Origin: Erythroxylum novogranatense
Lineage: Eukaryota; Streptophyta; Magnoliopsida; Malpighiales; Erythroxylaceae
DNA: 64,000 nt
Direction of reading: 5' to 3'
Assembly (NCBI GenBank): GCA_029891385.1
Contig: CM057235.1
Coordinates: forward strand, 18,283,120-18,347,119
The position numbers were made by a program, and so were the translations under genes. The notes below the pieces were generated by a model, which made no database searches, was not told the origin of the DNA, and was given only the letters and a program-made list of their open reading frames with translations. This document shows positions 1 to 13,800 of the stretch, in pieces. The first letter of the stretch is position 1; every line of letters begins with the position of its first letter.

Positions 1-1130
<1,130 letters not shown>

Positions 1131-1160
1131 TAGCTTCTGTACTTCCTTTATTTCTACTTC

Positions 1161-1350
1161 ATCAACATGTTATTTCTACTTTATCAACCTGTGACAACTT
1201 TTGTATGTGGGAAGGAAAAGTTTCTTTTTCACCCATTTTCGATTCTTGCATACAAATCAACCTGTTATTTCTACTTTATCAAACTGTGACAACTTTTGTA
1301 TGTGGGAAGGAAAAGTTTCTTTTTCACCCATTTTCAATTCTTGCATACAA
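1161..1350. repeat. 95-bp tandem duplication upstream of the hydrolase gene
   Basis: Two adjacent direct copies (1161-1255 and 1256-1350) differ at only a few bases. Each includes GTGACAACTTTTGTATGTGG and ends in TTCTTGCATACAA. They lie 500-700 bases upstream of the preferred start codon, so they are in the presumed promoter region. Confidence 0.9.
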
Positions 1351-1853
1351 AGTTATGAATGACACTTATTTTGAATAATTAAAATCTATTTAAAATAACT
1401 TTTATTTTAGATAAGAGAGAGTAGTTAATAACATTATTTTTATTCAAGGATAAATATGTCATATGAAATAATTGAGTTCAATTCTAATCTTATTAGATTT
1501 ATTCTAAACAGTGTAATTAAATTCAATTATAATATTTCTAGATTTATTTCAAACAACGTAAATTTAATTTAATTTAATCTCATTAATATAATTAAATTTA
1601 ATTAATTAATAAATTCAATTTATAAGTTTCCAATCAACCATTTAAGCTAGAAAAGCCCCGAGTAACTCACCTTCTACCGGGATTATGGAGAAATCTTTTT
1701 AATATGTCCTCGAAACATTATGACGGGCATTTACTCACCATTCCAAGTTTTCACTGGAAGAGCCAGAGCCGAAGGATAGCAATCCTCAAAAACGTGCTTA
1801 AGGTCGACAAAGCTCCTCTCGTTGTTTATCCCTCCCGCCACGACAACTTTGCC

Positions 1854-4800
1854 ATGGCAATTCAAGCTAAAACCCCATCCTCACTTGATCTTCGTCAACT
1901 CCATTTCCCTTTTCTCTTCTCTGGTCCACCCCCTTCGTCGTATCTTTGCACCCTCTTTAAACCATTGACTCCACACGGCCAAAGAAAAGTTCTTCGGCTC
2001 ACATGCAAATCCAATAGCCAGGATGACGTATACTTTCACCTTCATCATTTGATTGGTGTATTAAAATTAACATGCCTATTTTGTTATGCCTCCAGATGGA
2101 TTTCATTCGTTATTCTGGATCTTAAAGCAGGATTACTATCTCGTAGATGCTCCATTTTCTGCTGGGGATGGATTTTCTTTCAGTGGAGGTGCCTTTTACT
2201 TGCCACTATTATCAATTTTTAATTTATTTCGAGTTTTTTGGACCTATTTCACATACCGTGTTTGGTGCTTGTGCAGGAAAGTATTCGGATGAACCAAGTC
2301 CGTCTGATGAATGGTTTAAGCAAGGAAAGATGGTGTGTTCTACTACTCAGTATCTCCTACTAAAGATTGTGTTCAAGTTCATTTAGTTTTATCTAACTTC
2401 GATGTACATTTTTCTACTAAACTGTATGCTGTTCTGATTTCAGTTCTAGTACTGCTCAATTACTGTATATTGTTATATCACAAACTGGTATTTAGTACTG
2501 TTTGAATGTTGTGGAATAATGTTAAATATCATTGTATTTTTTTATAGGTGAAAGCTCATCTGATTCTAGGATCTGCTGACAGGGCAAAAGATCCTATATT
2601 TGGACTTAAAATGGGTGCTGGTTCCCAGGCCTTGGGTGATCTTTTCAGGTAAAACTTAAAGCTGCATTAGGAGGGTTACTAGCTCATAAGCATTTTGACT
2701 TCATAGGCGTGCTTAATGAGTGTAAATTCAAATTGGATTACTCGCAGGGATATCCTTTGAATTATGATTCATGTGTGTGATTTTGTGCAATCAGATGGTT
2801 CTGTGTTGAAAGTGGAAATGCTCATAATCCTACAGTTGTCTTGATTCATGGTTTTCCTTCACAGGTGCGTCTTTTTCTTTTTGATGGGTGTTAGAAATTG
2901 ACTAGGAGTATGCTAAAAATCTTTTGACCATGCAATAGTTCAATAGACCAGTTCTAATGACGCTAGATAAGTAATATTATGACTTGATTGCCTTTAGCAT
3001 TGAATATCATCTCTTAAATTATGGTATTACTACTTATGAATTAGGATAGACTGTTATCTTTTCTAAGAGAAATTATAGAAATGTAATTGCAACAGTTGTA
3101 AACAAAAATTTCATCTAGGTCTTAACACTTTTCTGTTGGTTAAGTACGCATCCATGTGGTGCTTGGATTGATCCTTTGTTTAGGATGTTTCAATCACTTC
3201 ATGGCCTTTCTACTCTTGATTATTGTATCTAAATATAAAAGCGTAATACGACAGGTTGTTCTCAATATGGATATGAATACGACCTGCTCATTTCCTTTCC
3301 TTGAACACCTTGTTCCTGGTATTAGCCTAATAGAAGAATAATGATACTATTTATGAGTCATTTATAAAGATCTGACCTAGAGAAATCTTTTTAGTTATGT
3401 TACAGGCGTACTCTTATCGCAAAGTTGTTACCAAACTCTCTAAGAACTTTCGTGCCATTGCTTTTGATTGGATAGGTAAAGTCAAAGCTCATTTTGCCCT
3501 TAACAACATTTTGAAATGAGTTTAGCTGCTTTTGAAATCTGATTGTTTTCAATATTGTTTCAATTGGTTTTGTCTTACTTTCTGTCACAGGTTTTGGATT
3601 TTCAGATAAACCTCAACCTAGATATGGATTTGACTACACTTTGGATGGTATTTGCTTGAGCCTAAATAGCTACACAAACAAGCAAAGGAATATCTCTTTA
3701 ATAATAACTTTATACTTTGTAGCTATCCATGAGAGGGGAAAAAAATTAGGAAAACACTGACATGAATTTTTTATTTCTTTTGGCAGAATATGTATCAGCC
3801 TTGAAGTCCGTTATTGATGAAATGACCGTGGATAAGGTTTCAATTGTTGTGCAGGTTTGGTTCGCAAAATAATTTTCCAAGTGTTTGATGCACCTCATAA
3901 ATACTATTTTCATTGAAATATAACTGATGATCCTCTAATAATTGATGTACCTTGTAGGGCTACTTTTCGCCAGTGGTTGTTAAATATGCTTACAATCATC
4001 AGGAAAAGCTCAAAGATTTAGTACTCCTGAATCCTCCTGTAATGATTTTCTCAACCTTCACCATTTCTGTTATTTCTTCATGTCAATACTTATCTTGTGT
4101 TTTCATGCTAGAGACAACAGGTTAATGTATTTTTAGAATATTAAACTTTATACATCTCTGTGCAGTTATAGCACACACCTAATCTGACTAGAAATTCAAA
4201 GAACAGAAGAAAAAACTTTCACTTTCATTTTTGTCTTGGAGACCTTGCTTTTTTTATGATGACCACCCTCCTTCCCAACGATCTTAATCTTGGTGAGTGG
4301 GTATGCCATCCTAACTCTTCCACGTAATTAATAAAGGTTTCCCATAACAAATCTCATAGTTTCTTTGTTTTGACTTACTTTGCTACTTTATAATAAGTGT
4401 ATACTGTCAGCTGAATTTGTCTTCCTACATCTTCAACAAAAAATATAAAAGAATCTCTCTTATTTTTCAAATTTTAGGATGGTAATGACTAACACACATT
4501 GTTTTTGTCTTTCGTTCACTCAAAGCTAACAGCTACACATGTGAACCTTCCATCGGCTTTGTCTATTTTCAGCAACTTCTTGCTAGGTGAAATTTTTTCT
4601 CAGGTAAAGATTTGTTTCAAGTTATGTGCAAGAGGGGTTACCGACTTACTGTTGTTATCTGTCATCTTTTTGCACAACTATTATGCTTAGTTAATTTTCA
4701 AATCTTTTACAATTTCCGTTTGACACAACTTATGGTTCACTTCTGCACCCGCATAGGATCCTCTAAGGGCCAGTGACAAAGCCTTGACAAGTTGTGGTCC

Positions 4801-7800
4801 TTATAAAATGAAAGAAGATGATGCAATGGTGTATAGAAGACCTTATCTCACATCAGGTTCAGCAGGGTTTGCATTGAATGCAATTAGTAGGTCCATGAAG
4901 AAGGATCTAAAGGTGCTTAGTTTCTTCCTTTCTATTTTCTTATAATCGGATAGTATGCAAACAAAATAAAAACTAAAAAGAAAGGAAATATGGAGAGGCA
5001 GAGAGTAATAGGTGGACTTAATCATTTTCCTTTTATCCAAATATCTATGGATCTCTTTTAAAAGGAAGATATCCTTGACACATATGAGTATTGCAAGTGC
5101 AAGTTCCACGTTTCTAATGAAAACGATATGCACAATCTACACCTAATTTAGTAGTGTACTTCATAAGCTTTATGTAATTTAACTGTATAGAAAATTATCT
5201 TGTTTGTTTAAAGCTATATTCCAAGTGTTTCTGTAAGTGGATTTAGGAGCAATTTCACCTTGTTGTCTATAGAAAACAAGTGAAAAATTTCATACTAGTT
5301 TTCATCTTCAGATGTTTGTATGGTGTTCAGCTACATTTTTTTTTGGTTTCGTTGTAGAAATATGTTGAAGATATGAGGATGGTTCTCTTGGATCAAAATT
5401 GGAAAGTCCAAACTACTCTTTGCTGGGGTCAAAGAGATCGTTGGTTGAGCTATGATGGAGTTGAAACCTTCTGTAAAAATTCAGGACATAAACTAATCGA
5501 GCTTCCAATGGTAACTATCTAACTTGACGTAAAAAGAACTATCTATTTTTTTTTTTTATGCATTGCATTGTATAACATGCAAATCCATCAACTTTGCACA
5601 TAGGATAATGATTGCTCATTGTAACGAAAGGAGGAAAGTTATTTGATTTCTTTCTTAATTTTTTGTACATAATAGGGTTACATATAGAAAAATAAATCAA
5701 GCCTAATTAGGGAATGTAATCCCTATAATCAAGCCTATAGTTAGGCTTTGAAATATCCTATTAGTTACATATTTCTAGAATCTGTAACACTCCCCTCAGT
5801 GGGAGCTTAGATTTTAATCATCCCCAGTTTGTTACAAATATAGTTGACTTGAATCTGTTTGTAGCTTTCGTAAAACTATCTCTGAGTTGTTTTCCAACTT
5901 TGACATATCTTGTAGAAATCAAACAAAGTGATAGTCAATCTCAATATGTTTAATTTGTTCATGAAACACAGGATTAGAAGCAATATACATAGCAACTTGA
6001 TTACTTCACCATAATTTTGATGGAATTGAGGCTTTAAAACCAAATTCAAATAATTGAGATATCCACATTATCTCACGTGATGCTTACACCATAGCTCTAT
6101 ATTCAGATTCTCCACTGTATTTGGATACAACATTTTACTTCTTGCTTTTCCCACTACAAATTTTCTCTAACAAAGATACAATAGCCAGTGGTAGATTTCT
6201 AGTAAATCTTAGAACCTGACTAATTAGCATATGAAAATAATTCAACGTGATTGCCCATGATTTCACACAGTATGCCTTTAGATAACATAAGATATGTTGT
6301 AGGGCAACCTAATGACGAACGGTTGGAGAAGACATGAATTGACTTTCAACACTAACAGAATATTGTTACATCTCCTACAGTGCATGAGCCTTTACACATG
6401 GGAAGTTCAAGCAAAAGGATCGGGCAACAACTCAGTGATTAAGTCAAAGTACTTGGTCTATTTTATTAGTTATTCTGCAGTTATTAGTGGTTAATTATCT
6501 ACTGTTTTTAGTGGTTAGAAAACTACTTGTAGTCCCTATCTAAGGGATAGTTATGTTCCTATATATATTGAATAAAGATAACAAGCAAGATAAGTTGTCT
6601 TTTATCCATAAACAAAGTATCAGAGATTAGAGAGTTCTCTCATCACCAATGAGCTCTCATATTCATGAGTAAATTCAACAAGAAGGGAAGAGAGTTTGAA
6701 ATACACTCAGAGTCCTTATTTTATTTCGTTGAACAGACCCATAACTAGATCCTACAGTAGGGCCCTTAACAATTTGGTATTAGAGACTACTATGGGTGAC
6801 CCAAACCATTCAATGCAGCAGCAGTTGGATGCATTTCTTGTCCAATACCAACAAGATCAAGAGATGTACAGGGAAGAACGAGAATGTGATCGTCACGAAT
6901 TGCAAGCCCAACTTCAAGAGATGATGCGAGAAGCATCTGACATTACTCGCAATCGCTGGGGACATGGAGAGGGAAGCTTCAATCGTGATCGCTCCAATTG
7001 CTAGGATGATGGGGGTCTGGAAGGCAATGGAGGCAGTGGTCCACTCCGCCACTACAAATTGGACTTCCCACGCTATGATGGGTCAACCGACCTGTTATTG
7101 TGGTTGAGTCGCTGCGATTACTACTTTCGGCATTAGCAAGTTCCACATCATGATAAGTTGAGCATGGTTGCTCCACATTTGGAAGATGATGCTCAGTATT
7201 GGTTTTTGAAATTGGACAAGGATCGTCCAGACTTGGATTGGGAGGAATTTAAGGACTTTTGCCTCAGAAGATTTGCACCTTCAAGCAGTTGTAGTAGTTG
7301 GGGGAATTGTTAATTGGTTCGACTTCGCCAGACTGGCTCGATAGAAGACTACCAACGTCAATTTGAACAATTGTCTGCTCGTGCATCCTTCCTCCAACTG
7401 GATCAAGAAGTGGAGATTTTTATTAGTGGGTTGTAGGATTTGATCGGCGTGGAAGTGGAAGTGTGTCGACCAGAGGATCTCACCATTGCCATGAACTTAG
7501 CCCGATTATATGAATGTTGTCGTGGAGCGAGACGCTCAGAAAATATCCAGTAGCCGCAACCATGAGTTGCTTGGGTTAATTAAGACAAAGATCCGTCCTC
7601 ACGACCAACTCCACCTTAGTATATCAAGCGATTAACTAAAGTTGAAATGGCAGACCGTCGTGTGAAGAATCTCTGTTTTAACTGCGATGAAACTTATTTG
7701 CCTAGACATTGTTGTCTGAAATGATTCTTCATTGATGGCCTTGTAGATTTGTCAGAGGATGAATTATTGTCTGACACCGACCTAGATCTACAGATTTTGC

Positions 7801-10800
7801 TCCATACTATCACAGGAACTCCAAATCCTTAGAAGATGCAACTTGAGGGCCACACCCACAAAAGGCCTTTGTGCATCTTGGTTGATACTAGCAGCACATA
7901 GTTTTCTAGATTCTTCTTTGGATACTAATCTTAATTTGAATATTGATAACAAAAATCATCTTTAGGTTGTGGTGGAAAATGTTGAGAAGTTGCAATGTCT
8001 TGGACTTTGCAAAAATGTTTGTTTCCATTTAGGAAACCACAATTGTGATGCAGTATTAGATATCAGTTGGCTTGGCACATTGGGACCATATGTGTGGGAT
8101 TTTAAAAGGTTATGCATGCAATTTGTGAGAGATGGCGTTGACCTCCAATTGCAAGGGCTACAACGGCAGGGTCCTTCATTTAATCAGGTAATGCCGCAAG
8201 ATGACCATGTCACCCACTCAATTCAGCACCTATTAGTGGAGTTTGAGACTCTTTTTAAGGAACTAGTGGGGTTACCTCCTTCTTGTTGATGTGATCACAA
8301 AATTACTCTATAAGTGGAACAGACCCAATTGTTGTCCACCCTTACCAATATCAGTAGGCACAAAAGACAGAGATTGAAAAGCAATGTGATGAGATGTTAG
8401 CGAAGGGATTAATACGCCTAAGCCAATAACCGTATTCTTGTCCGGTGTTATTAGCTGAGAAAGAAGAGTCTACTTGGCAATTTTGTGTAGACTTTCTAGG
8501 AGTTAATGCAAAGATTGTCAAGGACAAATTAATGCAAAGATCGTCAAGGACAAATTTCCTATACCAGTCATCGAGGATTTGTTAGAGGAACTACATGGTG
8601 CTCAATTCTTCACTAAGCTTGACGTACAGTCTGGATATCATCAGATTCGCATGCCTCCAAATGATGTGGCCAAGACTGCATTTCGTACACGTCATGGCCA
8701 TTTCGAGTTCTTAGTGATGCCATTTGGCCTCACCAATGCACCCTTCACATTCCAAGCTCTCATGAATGACATTTTTTGTCCTTATCTTTAGAAATCTGTC
8801 TTGGTCTTCTTTGATGATATTTTGATCTACAACAGGAGTTTAGTAGAACACCTATCTCACTTGCAGGAGGTTTTCTCAATCTTGCACCAGAACTAGCTTT
8901 TCTTAAAACGTTCTAAATGCTTTATTGCTCAGACTACAGTTTCTTATTTGGTCCATCAAATTTTTGCTATAGGATTTTCTGCTGACCCCAATAAAATCAA
9001 AGCGATGACTCAATGCCCGCAACCAACCACCATTAAGGGTTTACGGGGTTTTCTTGGATTAACGGGTTACTATCGAAAGTTTGTTAAGGATTATGATAAA
9101 ATTGTTGCGACTTGAAGATCCATGCTTAAGAAAAACTCTTTCAATTGGACCCTAGAGGCAACTATGGCCTTCGAGCATTTAAAGGCGACCATAACTACAA
9201 CACCAGTTCTCGCTTTACCAGATTTCTCAATGCCATTTGAGATTGAGTGTGATGCTTCGTGGAGTGGTATAGGCGCGATTCTGCACCAGAATGGGAAACC
9301 TGTGGCTTATTTTAGTCGATTTGATCGACATTGTCGTCTTCCAGCCTATGAAAAAGAATTGATTGCGTTGCCTGAAGTTGTGCCTCATTGGTGCCCATAC
9401 CTTTAGGGAACTAAGTTTTTGGTTCGCACAAATCATTATAGTCTAAAATATTTACTGGAGTAGCGAAACTCCACGATTCCACAACAACGTTGGCTGAGTA
9501 AACTTTTGGGTTATGATTTTACTGTAGAGTATAAGGTTGGCTGTGAAAACATTGTAGCAGATGCTTTATCTCGTCAATTTGTAGACAATGATCAGTCTTT
9601 ACTTGCTGTTTCTATGCCTTTATTGACTCTTTTTGATCACATTCGTCAGGAAATTGCTACCAATTCTGAATTACAGCAGTTGATTAGCAAAATTCAGCAA
9701 GGGAAGCAGTTGGTCCTTGGAAGTTCTCAGATGGTCTAATTTTTTTCAAAAATAGAGTTTACCTACTGTCTTCTTCTCCATTATGTGAGACAATACTTTC
9801 ACTACACAATAGGGGACATGAAGGTTATCAAAAGACTAAGGCATGTCGCATTTGATTTTTGTTGGAAAGGCTTGAAGTCTGCTGTTCAATCATTTGTTCG
9901 CACTTATCAGGTGTGCCAATGACACAAAGTCGAGCATCTCCATGCGACAGACGTCCTCCAACATTTATATGTTCCTACTCAAATCTGGTCAGATATTTCA
10001 ATGGATTTCATTGATGGGTTACCGGTCTCTTGTGGCAAATCTGTTATTCTTGTTGTGGTTGATCACTTTTCTAAATATGCTAATTTATTGGCAATCTCTC
10101 ATCCCTATACTGTTGTATCTGTGGCTCATCTTTTCTCTGAGAAGTTTGTTAGGCTACATGGATTGTCAGAAACTATTGTTTCCGATCGGGATGTTGTGTT
10201 CCTTAGTGCTTTAAGGAAGGAACTCTTCTCATTATATGGCATTCAACTCTGTTTAAGTTCTTCTTATCATCCACAAACGGATGGTCAGACGGACGTTGTC
10301 AACCGCACTGTCGAGATGTATCTTTGTTACTTCAATAGTGATAAGCCTAAGAAATGGATTGGACGGCTTTCTTGGGCAGAATATTGTTATAACACTAGTT
10401 TCCATTCTTCCTTGAAGTGCACACCTTTCAAGGTGGTGTATGACCGTCCTCCTCCACGTCTACTTTCATATGTTCCGAACTCTTCTAGGTTGGCTGCTGT
10501 TGATCTTTCTCTTCGAGATCGGGATGACATGCTATGTACACTTCGTGATCATTTACTGCAAGCTCAATCTAATATGAAAACTAATTATGATGCTAAATAT
10601 CGCAATCTGGAATTTCAGGTTGGGGACTTGGTGTTACTCAAGTTGCAGACTCAAGTTGCAGCCTTATCGTCAACTTTCGCTGTGGGAAAGATCCAATCAG
10701 AAGTTATCTCCAAAATATTATGGTCCATTTCCTATACTAGCTCGTTTCGGTCAGGTTGGTTATCGCTTGCAGCTGCCTCTAGAGTCCCGCATCCATCTTG

Positions 10801-13800
10801 TTTTCCGCATTTCGTATTTGATGCCTTACCATTCTCATGAAGATCTTGTTGTTCAGCCAACACTGCCTTCTTTTCCTTCTAATGACGCATGACCCCAACC
10901 ATAGGCTATTATGGACCATCGCCTTTTTCATGGTATTTCTCAAGTGTTAGTTCATTGGCAAGGACTATCACCAGCTCATACTTCCTGGGAGGATGTTGAT
11001 CATAGCCACCAACATTATCCTTTTTTCACGCCTGAGGACAAGCGTGCTGTTGGGGAGGGGAGTAATGTTACATCTCCTAAAGTGTATGAGCGCTTTACAC
11101 ATGGGAAGTTAAAGCAAAAGGATCGGGCAACAACTCATTGAACAAGTCAAAGTACTTGGTCTATTTTATTAGTTATTCTGGAGTTATTAGTGGTTATTTA
11201 TTCTATTTTTTTAGTGGTTAGAAAACTACTTGTACTCCCTATCTAAGGGACAGTTATGTTCTTATATATATTGAATAAAGACAAGCAGCAAGATAAGTTG
11301 CCTTTTATCCATAAACAAAGTATCGGAGATCCGAGAGTTCTTTCATCACCAATGAGCTCTCATATTCATGAGTAAATTCAACAAGAAGGGAAAAAAGTTT
11401 GAAAAACACTCACAGTACTTATTTGATTTCATTGAACAGAGACCCATAACTAGATCCTATAGTAGTGGCCTTAACAAATATGCAATATCAAGACGAGTTA
11501 TTATAAGATAGTTTAATCTTTTAAACCCATATTTTATATTTCTCAGGGCCTTCAAGCAAGTATACATCTTTGGTGAGTTGTAAATTAGGGAGCTTTGGAG
11601 TATTGCATGGTCTTGCTCCTAACTTTTTGGTCTCAATTAATAGATCAAGTACATATTTCCTCTAAGACAAGAAATTGCATTTCTTGCTTCTTGTCACTTT
11701 TATTCTCAAAAAATACTTTAAAACTCCTAAATCTCTCATTTGAAATTGACTGTAAAGAAATGATTTTAAAGATGAAATGCCCATAGCTCTAGTAATGACA
11801 ATTGATCCACATACGCAATAAAGAGTATAATGTCAGATGCAGATTGTTTATAGAAAACTGAGTCAAAAAATGTACTCTTATTCATTCCAGAAATTTCTAT
11901 TGTTTGACCAAAATTTTCAATCCAAGCATTAGGAATCTGTTTTAAACCATATAAAGAGTTATGAAAATGACAAACTTTCCCATAATCCACTAAGCAACAA
12001 ACTGAGGTGGTTAGTTCATATACAATTCCTCTTAAAGGTCATCATGTAAGAAGGTAATTTTTTTGTCTAACTGATACAAGGGCCAATCATAAGTAGCTAC
12101 TGGAAAGGTGAGAAAGTATTAGAATAATCTACACCATAAGGCCAAGTATAGCTTTTTATCGCATGCCATACTTTTAGTCGAGCCACTAAACCATCAGAAT
12201 TGACTTTGACTTCAGATAGCCATTTACATCCAATACTCTTCTTTCTTAGGTAAGTTATCTAAATTCTACGTACCATTATCATCTAAAGTATTCATCTCCT
12301 CAATAGTATTATGCCAACTAAGATGAGATAAGGTTTCATTAATTGATTTTGAGAGAGTTAGAGAGTCACATAATCAAGTGAGGTAACAAAAGAATAGGAA
12401 GAGGTAGACAAATGATCATAAGAAATAAAAGAGAAAACAAGTTAAGTGACTGGCATTTACCTTTGCAAAGAGCAATTGGGAGATCACCGGGTGTTAGATT
12501 TGATATTAAAGAAGAGATATGTATCAATCTTGTATTAGGATGATCTCGTCTTCTAGAATAAGCTAGGCTAATTGGTAGTGGTTTTGATTGCGTATGTATG
12601 ATAGTAACATTTGTGGTTTGGTAGATGTGCTTGTAAACTAACTGATCATCTTGTTCTGCATAGATGGAAGAAGTAGGAAAGAAAATAATTTGTTTCCAAA
12701 AGGTAATATTGGTTAGCAAAAGATATTTTCTAAGATTTGGATAGTAGTATAGATACTCTTTTTGTAGACGAGAGTAGCCCAGTATAACATATTTTAAAGA
12801 TTTAGGATCTAACTTAGTGACCTAAGAATAAAAATCACGAATAAAACAAGTACTACTGAATATTCATAGTTTAGAAGAAAAAAAGAATATTATAAGGAAT
12901 CTTAAGTTCAAAATTAGATGAAGGCATATGGTTGATCAAAAAGTAGGTTGTGGAGATCACATCGGCCCAAAATGGTTTGGCAATGTGCATTTGGAATAAG
13001 AGTGCTTTGGCAGCTTCAAAGAGATGATGTTTTTTTTTAATAGCTAAGATGTGTCAACATATGAAGATTGATGAAGAATGTCATTTTGGATCATACGGGT
13101 TTAGAACGATGTGAACAAATATTTGACATTATCAAATTTCAAAGTATGGATAGAGATATTAAACTTTGTTTTCATTTCAAAACAAAAAGCAATAAAATTG
13201 GAAAATAATTAAAAACAAAATTTTATTAAATAAAACCAAATCACACTAGAGAAATCATTAATAGAAGTAATAAAATATTGAAACCCAGTTTTCACAACAA
13301 GACTTGGACCCCAAACAGTAAAATAGACTAATGCGAGAGGAAAACTAGCTTGTTTAGGAATCCGAGGAAGTGAAGACAAACGATGATGTTAAAGTGATAA
13401 GACTCACAATGTGAGCAAGATACATTATAAAATTCAAGATATAACTTACAAAAAAGAGGTTAAGAGGGATGTTCTGATCGACAATGAGCTTTAAGGAGAG
13501 TTAAGACACTTGAACAAGCAATAGTTCTAGGCACCTAGTTATCCAGAATGTATAGTCCTCCTAATTTAAGCCTTTACTGATAATTTTCTTTGTCATAAAA
13601 TCCTAAATTAGCAATAGCAGTGATAAGGGGAAATGAGTTTCTTAATGCTTGGTACTGAGTGAATTTAGCAAATTCATCAAGTTTTTTCAATGGATGAGCT
13701 AGGTAGAATATTAATAGTTGCAACATGAGTTGAATGAGATCTTTTTATATTTATTTTGTAACTTTTGGAACGTGCATTTAGTATGGTCTGGCTCATGACA

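Larger units (their letters stand above)
6364..11476 (+). mobile_element. Ty3/Gypsy chromovirus nested in the Copia element
   Basis: LTRs at 6364-6771 (408 bp) and 11066-11476 (411 bp) begin TGTTACATCTCCTA and end CTTAACA. A perfect TSD (AATAT) lies at 6359-6363 and 11477-11481. Internal order is primer-binding site, gag, zinc knuckle, protease region, reverse transcriptase, RNase H, integrase, chromodomain, purine tract. The length (5.1 kb) and short LTRs fit small plant chromoviruses of the Reina type, though that lineage call is inference. Many in-frame stops make it inactive. Confidence 0.94.

Noticed and set aside
1704..2222. A single-exon 172-aa gene
   Set aside because: Only 1854-2027 is coding; the rest reads through intron 1, as the homologous continuation is in exons 2131-2188 and 2277-2332.
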